A DNA stretch of 15,849 bases from the NCBI GenBank assembly GCA_029777755.1, contig JAKORQ010000434.1, positions 1-15,849 on the forward strand. The letters run 5' to 3'. Under the pieces are notes generated by a model that worked only from the letters and a program-made list of their open reading frames with translations, searched no databases and was not told the DNA's origin. The first letter of the stretch is position 1; the number at the start of each line of letters is the position of its first letter. The position numbers and the translations under genes are program-made. Of the stretch, positions 6,973-14,207 are shown one piece after another. This stretch comes from Planctomycetota bacterium (GTDB lineage Bacteria > Planctomycetota > Phycisphaerae > Tepidisphaerales > Tepidisphaeraceae).

Positions 6973-8337
6973 GTGGAAGGCAATCGGATCGATCTTCAGG
7001 TCGCACACGAGCCTGGCGATAGCCTGGCGTCCGGGCATACTCTGCACCGCCTCAATCCCGAGCATCTCCAACAGTTGCTCAACATCCTCACCAACATCAA
7101 TCGCGGGCTGGAGTTGGAACAGGTCCTGGAGCTTTTATACACATCGGCGCAGGACATCCTGCCTTGTGATCGGCTGGCGTTGGCGCTGGTGGATCGCGCG
7201 AAGAACACCACCACATCGGCATGGGTGAAATCAAATCGCCCGATCCGTCTTGCGGTGGGCTACTCTGCCAGCCTGGAGGGATCTTCCCTCAACGACATCA
7301 TCAAGACAGGCAAGGTCAGGATCATCAACGACCTGGAGCAGTACTATCGAGAACATCCCGATTCCATCCACACGCGACTGATCCTCGAGGAAGGCCTGCG
7401 GTCCTCCATGACCTGCCCGCTTTATGCGAGGGACGGTCCGCTGGGATTCCTGTTCTTCACCAGCGAGAAGGTGAATGCCTACGCCGACGTGGAGCAGCTG
7501 TTCTACCAGCACGTGGCGGCCCAGGTGTCCATCGTGATCGAGAGGGCGCGACTGTACACCGCCCTTTCCGAGTACACCGCGGCGATCGAGAAGCAGAGCC
7601 AGAACATTCGCCGCAATCTCGAACTCGCCCGGCAGTTGCAGCAGACCTTCATCCCAGAGAAGCCGCCTGATTTGCCGGGATTGGACATGGCCATGCTCTA
7701 TGAGCCGCTGGAGCAGGTGGGCGGAGATCTCTTGGAACTGTTGCCAATGCCCGACGGAAGGTTGTTCATCTTCATCGCTGACGCGATGGGTCATGGTGTG
7801 CCGGCCGCTCTGTCGATGGCAGTGGTAAAGGCGACGTTCCACGCGGTAATTCGCGATACCCCGCCGGACCCCAGCCTCGTCCTCCAGAACCTCAACGAGG
7901 CACTGCCCCCGCTGCTGCAATCCCAGTTCGCCGCCGGGCTGGCGATGCTGATCGATCCGAACCAGTCGCGCGTGCGCACCGCGAGGGCTGGACTGGTGGC
8001 GCCCATACTCATCAGCGGCAAGACAGGTGAGGCTCACGAGATCGAGGCCGGCGGATTGCCGCTGAGCGTCGACACCGCAGAGCCATACGAGGCCACCGAA
8101 CTCGCGTTCGAGCCTGGAGATATGATTATCCTTGCCACCGACGGCATGACGGAGGCAAGCAACAGCGATGGTGAACAGTACGGTTCCGAGGGCCTGGTGA
8201 AGTCGGCATCGCGGTGCGCCTATGCTTCCGCGGCCCAGTGCCTGCAGACTATCGTCGACGACCAGGTTTCATTTCGCGGCGGCCGCCCGACGGCAGACGA
8301 CATAACTGTCCTTATAGTCAAGCGGGTAGAAACCTGA
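6973..8337 (+). CDS. GAF-domain SpoIIE/PP2C-type serine phosphatase
   Basis: A 454-residue soluble protein of the RsbU-like class, which dephosphorylates Ser/Thr on partners such as anti-sigma antagonists. Residues 36-195 form a GAF sensor domain (LELEQVLELLY, LRSSMTCPLYARDGPLGFLFF). Residues about 196-228 are a helical coiled-coil-like linker ending LARQLQQTFIPEKPP, typical of the junction to this phosphatase. Residues 238-452 are the PP2C_SpoIIE domain with VGGD (249-252), IADAMGHG (268-275), GDMIILATDGMTEA (382-395) and ADDITVLIV (441-449), keeping the main metal aspartates (Asp252, Asp270, Asp390, Asp442/443). Two departures are visible: GGDLLE where GGDFYD is usual, and AGLVAP where AGHxP is usual. 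The start is uncertain: GTG at 6973 has no Shine-Dalgarno, though TAAGAT lies 5 nt upstream. No kinase, antagonist or sigma gene is adjacent. Confidence 0.9.
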   Translation: MEGNRIDLQVAHEPGDSLASGHTLHRLNPEHLQQLLNILTNINRGLELEQVLELLYTSAQDILPCDRLALALVDRAKNTTTSAWVKSNRPIRLAVGYSASLEGSSLNDIIKTGKVRIINDLEQYYREHPDSIHTRLILEEGLRSSMTCPLYARDGPLGFLFFTSEKVNAYADVEQLFYQHVAAQVSIVIERARLYTALSEYTAAIEKQSQNIRRNLELARQLQQTFIPEKPPDLPGLDMAMLYEPLEQVGGDLLELLPMPDGRLFIFIADAMGHGVPAALSMAVVKATFHAVIRDTPPDPSLVLQNLNEALPPLLQSQFAAGLAMLIDPNQSRVRTARAGLVAPILISGKTGEAHEIEAGGLPLSVDTAEPYEATELAFEPGDMIILATDGMTEASNSDGEQYGSEGLVKSASRCAYASAAQCLQTIVDDQVSFRGGRPTADDITVLIVKRVET

Positions 8338-8381
8338 GCTTATTACCACAAAAGCTTGTTGGCCCAGCACGCTTGGCAGGT

Positions 8382-8927
8382 ATGATTCGAGAATCCATGA
8401 TTCACTGGCGCGGAACAGACCGGATAATCAGGAAAGCATATGAACAGGCGGCCGGCGGCAAGGTAGATGACGCCGTCGCCATACTTCGCGAGTCTTCACG
8501 CGAATCCGATCCTGATGGCAGGTACACGGAGGCCATCGGGATGATCCTGTATCAGGCCGGCCGCTGGAGCGAAGCGGCCGAGTGCCTCCTGCGGGCATTG
8601 CAGATAAAGCCAGGCGATGCACAGCGCATGTTTTACTATGCCAGTGCGTCCTCGCGTGCCGGAGAATGGGAGAAAGCGTTGCGCATCCTGGAGGAAGAGG
8701 CGCACCAGGATACATCCAGCGTCGCCCCGATTGCGACGAAGTGTCTGATACTCCTGGAGCGTGGGGAGACAGCGGCTGCCCGTGAGGCGTACAAGCACGC
8801 TCAACTGCGGTTCAACTCTCACCACAAGCAGGATGCCTATGCCATGGGTCTCCTGGAGCAGTGTGCCGAATCTCTTTCACAGGCAAAGAACGAGACTGCC
8901 ACGCAGCCGCAACCGAACCCTGGATGA
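8382..8927 (+). CDS. Small TPR-repeat protein
   Basis: A 181-residue soluble protein made almost wholly of tetratricopeptide-like helical pairs, a protein-binding scaffold. Repeat units are visible at about 14-45 (AYEQAAGGKVDDAVAILRE), 46-79 (the most canonical: ILYQAGRWSEAAECLLRAL, then KPGD), 80-113 (ASSRAGEWEKALRILEEEA) and 114-147 (CLILLERGETAAAREAYKHA), ending in a Gln/Pro tail. There is no signal peptide or membrane segment. The same frame runs open back to 8214 inside the phosphatase gene, but those codons give Arg/Pro-rich sequence without TPR character, so the ATG at 8382 (GGCAGG just upstream) is preferred; ATG 8397 is an alternative. It follows the phosphatase by 44 bp on the same strand and may be co-transcribed, which makes a role in the same signalling pathway possible but unproven. 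Confidence 0.8.
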   Translation: MIRESMIHWRGTDRIIRKAYEQAAGGKVDDAVAILRESSRESDPDGRYTEAIGMILYQAGRWSEAAECLLRALQIKPGDAQRMFYYASASSRAGEWEKALRILEEEAHQDTSSVAPIATKCLILLERGETAAAREAYKHAQLRFNSHHKQDAYAMGLLEQCAESLSQAKNETATQPQPNPG

Positions 8928-8931
8928 TGAT

Positions 8932-9771
8932 CTATGCCCTGGTGGGTTCAGGAGCATTTAAGGTTTCCTGGTGCCCCTGCAGCATCTCCCCGATCATCAG
9001 TCCGATCGGCCCGAAGGCGGCGTAGTCCAGTGGAGTTGCCATCGCTAGCCCGGTGAATGGACCAGTGAGCTTTGCGATCTCCACCCCGCTGGCGGTGAAG
9101 GCATTGACAATGTAGCCGACGATAGCCACGACCAGTGGAAGCGACCAACTGTATCGCCAGGTCTTGCCTATAAGCAGATGCGTTACATAACTGGCAATCA
9201 CACCCGAGGCCAGCACCGAGCAGATACCCTGCGCCTTCAGCGGCGTGCGGGCGATGACCCACATCGACACGGCAAAGACCGCGGCCTGCACGAGAGCGCT
9301 GGTAGCGTCTGAGGCAGGCCTGCTGATTGGCCGGGTTCCGCCGATAGGGTAGCGCAAGAGGAAGATGGCCATCACCACCGCGAGCAGTACCAGCGCCTCG
9401 ATGGCGAGATACCAGAAGACGGCGTTTCCGTCGGCCGCCTGCATGACGCTGAGCATGCCGCCGGAGCGTATTGACAGTCCCCCGATCACCAGCAGTGAGA
9501 TGGCCGCCCCTACCCGCTCATCCAGTGGCCGCGTCCATGAAACGGTGATGCGCAGAGTCAGGATGGCCGCGATGGCGGTGCCGGTTACCGAGAAGATCGC
9601 GATCGGCCAGGGTTGCTGTATCATCACCCCCTGGTAGCCTTCGTAATAAGGGAACCCGGCGAGTCGACCCACCACGTTGCCAATGAACATGCACATCGCC
9701 GCAAGCGCAGCGAGAATCACCCATCCCAGCCATGATGGGGCGCGCATCCCTTCCTTGAACGTCCAAGCCAC
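8932..9771 (-). CDS. Multi-spanning membrane protein of unknown function
   Basis: I do not recognise the family. The 279-residue protein has about seven or eight hydrophobic segments, near residues 14-36, 55-76, 87-108, 118-140, 158-175, 183-201, 210-228 and a weaker one at 236-263, so it is an integral inner-membrane protein. The loop after the fourth segment is rich in Arg/Pro (about 140-157). The tail after 265 is short and polar. No catalytic signature, transporter motif or metal site stands out. The start is a GTG at 9771 preceded on the - strand by AAAGGAG with 9 nt spacing; an in-frame ATG at 9747 (also after purines) is the alternative. It ends 4 bp from the convergent TPR gene and is divergent from priA. 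Confidence 0.8.
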   Translation of the reverse strand: MAWTFKEGMRAPSWLGWVILAALAAMCMFIGNVVGRLAGFPYYEGYQGVMIQQPWPIAIFSVTGTAIAAILTLRITVSWTRPLDERVGAAISLLVIGGLSIRSGGMLSVMQAADGNAVFWYLAIEALVLLAVVMAIFLLRYPIGGTRPISRPASDATSALVQAAVFAVSMWVIARTPLKAQGICSVLASGVIASYVTHLLIGKTWRYSWSLPLVVAIVGYIVNAFTASGVEIAKLTGPFTGLAMATPLDYAAFGPIGLMIGEMLQGHQETLNAPEPTRA

Positions 9772-9780
9772 TGTGTGAGA

Positions 9781-9787
9781 CTCCTTT
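9781..9787 (-). promoter_or_regulatory. Ribosome binding site deciding a GTG start
   Basis: On the - strand AAAGGAG lies 9 nt before the GTG at 9771 and supports that codon as start of the unknown membrane protein. It directly abuts the TTG at 9786-9788 on the + strand, which would otherwise extend priA. A functional site here on the opposite strand makes that extended priA start less attractive. Confidence 0.5.
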
Positions 9788-9838
9788 GACGAAGGACGAT
9801 AGCAGAATCGATCTTACTGGCCAACAACGCGCACAAGC

Positions 9839-9844
9839 TATAAA
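9839..9844 (+). promoter_or_regulatory. -10-like hexamer before priA
   Basis: TATAAA lies 10 nt before the ATG at 9855. No convincing -35 hexamer is at the right distance (TTACTG is 19 bp upstream). If used, it would give an almost leaderless priA transcript. Confidence 0.22.
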
Positions 9845-9854
9845 ACTGGAAGCG

Positions 9855-12224
9855 ATGAACGACCTGTTCGCTCACATTCCCCCGCCGCAACATCCGCCGA
9901 TAGAGCACCATACCGATCTGTGCATCGCCACGGTGGCAGTGGAACAGGCGGTGGACCGCGAACTGGATTACATCGTGCCGCCTGATCTGCGAGACCTTAT
10001 CGCTGTCGGCCAGCGAGTTCGCGTACCGCTGGGGCGCGGCAACAGGCAGGCGCTTGCCTGCGTGGTGCAGGTGAAGAACCACAGCGACTTCCCGCTGAGC
10101 CGACTGAAGCAGCTTATCAGCATAGATGACCAGCGTAGCCTTTTGCGCCCGCAGGTGTTGGAGCTGGCCCGCTGGATGAGCCGATACTACGTCACTCCAC
10201 TTGGGACTGTGCTGGAGAGCGTCATCCCCGCGGCCGTGAAGAAACGCACCGGTCTTGGGCAGATAACGCTGGTCAGCCCTGCCCTCTCGCGCGAGGAGAT
10301 GAAGCAGCGCATGGCCAGCTTGCGCCGCGGCAAGTCGGCCGCAGTCCTGGGCGTGTTACTGAAACTGGACGATGGCGAACAGATCGAGATCACGCGCCTG
10401 GCGACGGACGCCAACACCACCGTAGCGACCGTCCGCAAGCTGGCGGCCCAGAATCTTGTGCGCCTCTCGAGGCAGACTGACTTTTCTCTCCCGGAAGATG
10501 AGATAGACAAGCAATTTACGCCTGAGCCGCCGCTTTCCCTGAACCCGGATCAGCAGAAGGCGTTTGACGCGATCTTGCCGCAGATCGATGCACAGAGGTT
10601 TGGCATCTCGCTGCTGCATGGCATCACCGGCAGCGGCAAGACCGAGGTTTACCTTCACTGCATAGACCGTGTACTGGCCAGAGGCCGGCAGGCGATCGTG
10701 CTGGTGCCTGAAATCGCCCTCACTCCGCAGACAGCCCAGCGTTTCACTCGACGATTCCCCAATGTGGCCGTGCTGCATTCGGGGCTGAGTGCGACTGAGC
10801 GACACAACCAGTGGCGCAAGATCGCGGCCGGTCAGGCAAATATCGTCATCGGGGCACGCTCGGCGGTATTCGCACCCGTGCCGGCGCTGGGCCTGATCGT
10901 CATCGATGAGGAGCACGAGTCCAGTTACAAGCAGGAGACTGCCCCGCGCTACCACGCCCGAGATGTCGCCATCAAGCGGGCTCAGATGGAAGGCGTCCCG
11001 GTGATCCTCGGCTCGGCCACCCCCAGCCTGGAGATGTTTCATCGCATCCGCGCGGCGGCCCAAAACCCCGCTGCCGATCAACCAGCCAAGTACCAGTATC
11101 TAGTGTTGCCATCGCGCGCGAGGGCGCAGCAGCTTGCCAGGGTGGAACTGGTGGACATGAAGCATGCAAACGTCGGGCGTCCCGGGATCCACCTGCTCTC
11201 CCCTCAGCTGGAAACCCACCTGGAATCAACATTGCGCAACGGGCAACAGGCGATACTTCTGCTGAATCGCCGAGGCTATGCCAGCTACATCTGGTGTCCT
11301 TCCTGTGGAGGCCAGATCAAGTGCAAGTATTGCGACGTCGGCATGGTCTACCATCGCGACAAGGGGGCTCCCGTCTCGTCGGGAAGAAGCGACCTGGCGG
11401 TGGGTACGGGAACGCTGCACTGTCACTACTGTCTCGCAACGTCGGCGCTACCGCCTCAATGCCCCGATTGCGGCAAGAAACTCTCACTGTTTGGCCTGGG
11501 AACACAGCGAGTGGAGGAAGAGCTGAAACGCAAGTTCCCCGAGATGACGTTTGCACGGGTCGACAGCGACACGATGCATCGCGCGGCCGACTATGAGCGC
11601 GTGCTTAGCGAGTTCGCGGCGAACAGAGTACAACTCCTGATGGGCACACAGATGATCGCCAAGGGGCTGGATTTCCCCAATGTTACCCTGGTGGGAGTGA
11701 TCAGCGGCGACACGGCGCTGATGCTGCCCGACTTCAGGGCGGCCGAGCGCACCTTCCAGATCATCACGCAGGTTGCCGGGCGGGCCGGCCGTGGGGATAA
11801 ACCAGGAAAAGTGATTGTCCAGACATACATGCCCGATGATCCAACCATACAGGCGGCCATCAGGCAGGATTACAACAGCTTCGCCGCCCATGAACTGGCA
11901 TTGCGCCGCCAGGCAAACTTGCCACCGTTCGGCAGGATGGTTCGCATCGTCTTTCGCGACAGGGATGAGCAGGCACTGGTGGTGTTTGCCCAGGGAATCG
12001 CCGACCGCTTGCGCCAGGCGGCCGGGCAGATACCGCACGTTCATCTGCAGGGGCCGATGGAGTGCTCGATCGCCCGGATCGCAGGATATTTCCGGCACCA
12101 GGTGATCTTGAGCAGTCCAAACCCGGCCGCCCTGCAGCAGGTCCTCGCGGTTCTGCGGAGCGATGGCACCATCATGCGTGGAGATCGCATCGCCATCGAC
12201 GTCGATCCCGTCTCCCTTCTTTGA
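9855..12224 (+). CDS. priA: Primosomal helicase PriA
   Basis: PriA is the 3'-to-5' DNA helicase that recognises stalled or recombined forks and reloads the replisome. From ATG 9855 it has 789 residues; an N-terminal DNA-binding domain follows about 20 leader residues (ATVAVEQAVDRELDYIVP, VGQRVRVPLGRG). Helicase motifs are in order: Walker A GITGSGKT (256-263), DEEH (351-354), GSATPSLE (387-394), then LMGTQMIAKGLDFPNV and QVAGRAGRG in the C-terminal lobe. All eight zinc cysteines are present (482, 485, 491, 494, 524, 527, 537, 540), but about 15 extra residues separate the fourth and fifth compared with E. coli. Another insertion lies just after GSATPSLE. The frame is open to a TTG at 9786, but no Shine-Dalgarno precedes it and the added residues look non-conserved. 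Only GGAAG lies before the ATG. Confidence 0.96.
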   Translation: MNDLFAHIPPPQHPPIEHHTDLCIATVAVEQAVDRELDYIVPPDLRDLIAVGQRVRVPLGRGNRQALACVVQVKNHSDFPLSRLKQLISIDDQRSLLRPQVLELARWMSRYYVTPLGTVLESVIPAAVKKRTGLGQITLVSPALSREEMKQRMASLRRGKSAAVLGVLLKLDDGEQIEITRLATDANTTVATVRKLAAQNLVRLSRQTDFSLPEDEIDKQFTPEPPLSLNPDQQKAFDAILPQIDAQRFGISLLHGITGSGKTEVYLHCIDRVLARGRQAIVLVPEIALTPQTAQRFTRRFPNVAVLHSGLSATERHNQWRKIAAGQANIVIGARSAVFAPVPALGLIVIDEEHESSYKQETAPRYHARDVAIKRAQMEGVPVILGSATPSLEMFHRIRAAAQNPAADQPAKYQYLVLPSRARAQQLARVELVDMKHANVGRPGIHLLSPQLETHLESTLRNGQQAILLLNRRGYASYIWCPSCGGQIKCKYCDVGMVYHRDKGAPVSSGRSDLAVGTGTLHCHYCLATSALPPQCPDCGKKLSLFGLGTQRVEEELKRKFPEMTFARVDSDTMHRAADYERVLSEFAANRVQLLMGTQMIAKGLDFPNVTLVGVISGDTALMLPDFRAAERTFQIITQVAGRAGRGDKPGKVIVQTYMPDDPTIQAAIRQDYNSFAAHELALRRQANLPPFGRMVRIVFRDRDEQALVVFAQGIADRLRQAAGQIPHVHLQGPMECSIARIAGYFRHQVILSSPNPAALQQVLAVLRSDGTIMRGDRIAIDVDPVSLL

Positions 12225-12304
12225 GCGACAGAATCTCCTTCCAATCTGTCTCGCCGAATGCCTGTGCGCCTAAAGTGCTTACACAAAACTTTAACCTTTC
12301 AGGG

Positions 12305-12310
12305 AAGGAG
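12305..12310 (+). promoter_or_regulatory. Strong ribosome binding site for the VOC gene
   Basis: AAGGAG is 6 nt before the ATG at 12317 and fixes that start, although the same frame is open far back into priA. It is among the best Shine-Dalgarno sites in the window. Confidence 0.7.
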
Positions 12311-12316
12311 ACTGCC

Positions 12317-12802
12317 ATGGCAGCAGCAGATAAGCACAGGATTTGCCTCTGGTTCGACAAGGATGCGGAAGAAGCCGCAAACTTCTACGCCCAGACCTTT
12401 CCTGATTCGAAAGTGGAAGGTGTCTTTCGCGCCCCGGCCGACTATCCCTCGGGCAAGAAAGGGGATGTGCTAACCGTCGAGTTCACCGTGCTGGGGATCC
12501 CCTGTATCGGGCTCAACGGCGGACCTGACCACAAGCATAGCGAGGCATTCTCCTTCCAGGTGCTCACCAGGGACCAGGAAGAGACGGATCGCTACTGGAA
12601 TGCCATCGTCGGCAACGGCGGCACGGAGGTTGTCTGCGGCTGGTGCAGGGACAAATGGGGAATCTCTTGGCAGATCACGCCGATCGTGCTCGGCCAGGCT
12701 ATCAAGCATCCTGACCCTGATGTAGCGGCTCGCGCGTTCAAGGCCATGATGGAGATGGTGAAGATCGATATTGCCAAGATTGAGGCGGCCGTCCGCGGAT
12801 GA
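12317..12802 (+). CDS. VOC-superfamily (PhnB / 3-demethylubiquinone methyltransferase-like) protein
   Basis: A 161-residue cytoplasmic protein of the glyoxalase/bleomycin-resistance fold in the PhnB-like group that databases often label 3-demethylubiquinone-9 3-methyltransferase (PF06983), a name without biochemical support for most members. Family signs are the opening ICLWFDKDAEEAANFYAQTF, the strand VLTVEFTVLGIPCIGLNGGP, SEAFSFQVLTRDQEETDRYW, and the closing GWCRDKWGISWQITP. The C-terminal helix (ARAFKAMMEMVKIDIAKIEAA) is also typical of this group. The start is fixed by a strong ribosome binding site. It lies 92 bp after priA on the same strand; that gap has a 6-bp GACAGA/TCTGTC dyad (12227-12250) but no convincing terminator or promoter. 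It ends 7 bp from the convergent flippase-like gene. Substrate is unknown. Confidence 0.88.
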   Translation: MAAADKHRICLWFDKDAEEAANFYAQTFPDSKVEGVFRAPADYPSGKKGDVLTVEFTVLGIPCIGLNGGPDHKHSEAFSFQVLTRDQEETDRYWNAIVGNGGTEVVCGWCRDKWGISWQITPIVLGQAIKHPDPDVAARAFKAMMEMVKIDIAKIEAAVRG

Positions 12803-12809
12803 CGGCGCC

Positions 12810-14159
12810 CTATGCCGGCGTGTTCTCCGTCTCCGGCAGTCCATCCGTCTGCGGCGCTCGATAGTGGCCGGTAATGACGAAGATACCTCCGACGAGATTC
12901 CAGAGAATCTGCACCACGCGAAGCGACATCGTCAGGGCGAAGGCCTGCGATACAGTCGCCCCCTGCCGCGCGGTGAGGTTGATGGCGAAAAACTCCATCA
13001 CACCCGCCCCCTGTGGCGAGATGGGGATTGAGCCGACAAGCACCGTCACCGGCACCACCACGAAGTAGTACCCTGAAGAAAGTGGCAGGCCGAACGCTTT
13101 GCCCGCCAGCATAGCTGAGACAATGACCGTCACATGCACAGGGACTGTGACGATCATCGCCCACAGCACCAGCTTCGGCTGCTGGCGGTAGATCGCCATC
13201 ACCTCGATGGCCGACTGCACGTGCTTCTGCATCGGAAGGCGGGCAAGCAGTTTCTCAAAGCCGCTGACGGCACGCAGCTTCTGGCTGTAGGCGACAACCA
13301 GGAACAGTGTCATGGCCCCCAGCAGCAGGATAGCCATGACCGCCACGTGGCCGCAGGCACGCACGGCCGGCGACATCTTGTTTTCCGCCAACAGGTAGTT
13401 GGCGCCTGCCATCGCCCCGCCGAGGATGATGAGCACCACCAGCCCGATGATGCGGTCGATGGCAACCGACATCACCGCCCTTGCCTTGTGGGTGGTGTGC
13501 GTTGATGCGTAGTACGCCTTGAGCAGGTCTCCACCCATCGATCCCATCGGGATAAACGTGTTGTAGAACAATCCCACCCAGTTGAGGGCTAGCGTCTTTG
13601 CATGCGGCAGGTGTATATCGAGCAGTTGCAGCAGTCTTCGCCAGCGGATGCTGGTGAGGATGATGGTGATGGGGAAGATGCCCACCGACAGCACGATCAG
13701 CCATGGGTCAGCATCAACCACCATTCGCTTAAGCCCCACCTCCACCTTTGGATGTGGGACGCGCACATGGAAAGGCTCCTGGAGTTCCTGCGGGCTGATC
13801 CAGCGTGCCGGGCCATCGTCGGTGTCCGAAACCAGCAGGCGATCGACGCTGGACGTATCACCGACGAGATCCATTCCCCGAAGGTAGACCTCCCGCCCAT
13901 CTGCCAGTCGCACCCTTGAGCGATCGGGAGGATTGATAAGGTCCCTTCCGCTCACTTCTCGCGATGCGCCGTTCTGGCTGATGCGGTAGGTGTCAGCAGA
14001 GATCTGCTCCTGCACGACAACCCTCGCGGGGATACCACCTTCCGTCAGCTCCAGCGCATGGTCCAGGATGGACATGTTGGCGAGAACCCACCAGATGCCA
14101 ACTACGGCGATACCCCACCGGAAGGTGAAGCTGGCGATCTTGCGGAAGGTTCTCTTCAT
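12810..14159 (-). CDS. Flippase-like membrane protein (UPF0104 / LPG synthase TM domain) with N-terminal insertion
   Basis: A 449-residue integral membrane protein of the family that includes the flippase domain of MprF and AglD-type proteins, usually linked to lipid or lipid-linked sugar handling. Family motifs are WVGLFYNTFIPMGSMGGDLLKA (194-215), the AIDRIIGL helix start (233-240) and IPISPQGAGVMEF (378-390). Hydrophobic segments lie near 11-28, 152-172, 189-207, 233-253, 270-290, 330-350, 362-380 and 403-430. Between the first and second is about 120 residues of polar, strand-like sequence (32-150), which these proteins normally lack. No aminoacyl-transferase domain follows, so it is not a full MprF. 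It lies 48 bp downstream of hisD on the same strand, with its own promoter candidate in that gap and no Shine-Dalgarno before the ATG. Confidence 0.88.
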   Translation of the reverse strand: MKRTFRKIASFTFRWGIAVVGIWWVLANMSILDHALELTEGGIPARVVVQEQISADTYRISQNGASREVSGRDLINPPDRSRVRLADGREVYLRGMDLVGDTSSVDRLLVSDTDDGPARWISPQELQEPFHVRVPHPKVEVGLKRMVVDADPWLIVLSVGIFPITIILTSIRWRRLLQLLDIHLPHAKTLALNWVGLFYNTFIPMGSMGGDLLKAYYASTHTTHKARAVMSVAIDRIIGLVVLIILGGAMAGANYLLAENKMSPAVRACGHVAVMAILLLGAMTLFLVVAYSQKLRAVSGFEKLLARLPMQKHVQSAIEVMAIYRQQPKLVLWAMIVTVPVHVTVIVSAMLAGKAFGLPLSSGYYFVVVPVTVLVGSIPISPQGAGVMEFFAINLTARQGATVSQAFALTMSLRVVQILWNLVGGIFVITGHYRAPQTDGLPETENTPA

Positions 14160-14168
14160 GCGAGCGGA

Positions 14169-14197
14169 ATTTTCTGAAAACCGTATTCGTTTGGCAA
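14169..14197 (-). promoter_or_regulatory. Promoter candidate for the flippase-like gene, possibly leaderless
   Basis: On the - strand, TTGCCA (14197-14192, 5 of 6 to the -35 consensus) and GAAAAT (14174-14169, 4 of 6 to the -10 consensus) are 17 bp apart. The -10 ends 9 nt before the ATG at 14159, leaving almost no 5' leader. The gene could therefore be transcribed independently of hisD. Confidence 0.4.
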
Positions 14198-14207
14198 CCG
14201 CCGGATA

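Noticed and set aside
8214..8381. Extended N-terminus of the TPR protein overlapping the phosphatase gene
   Set aside because: The extra residues are Arg/Pro-rich out-of-frame translation of the conserved phosphatase end. TPR sequence starts only after the ATG at 8382.
9786..9854. TTG start that would lengthen PriA by 23 residues
   Set aside because: There is no Shine-Dalgarno before the TTG, the codon abuts the opposite-strand ribosome binding site, and PriA similarity starts only about 20 residues after the ATG at 9855. It remains possible.
10356..11081. - strand open frame of 241 codons opposite priA
   Set aside because: It is a shadow of the helicase gene, with no ribosome binding site and no recognisable motif.
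12227..12250. GACAGA/TCTGTC inverted repeat after priA as a terminator
   Set aside because: The stem is only 6 bp with a 12-nt loop, and no T-run follows.
12813..12838. TGCCGG/CCGGCA dyad between the VOC and flippase-like genes as a bidirectional terminator
   Set aside because: The stem is 6 bp, it lies inside the flippase coding end, and neither strand has a T-run after it.
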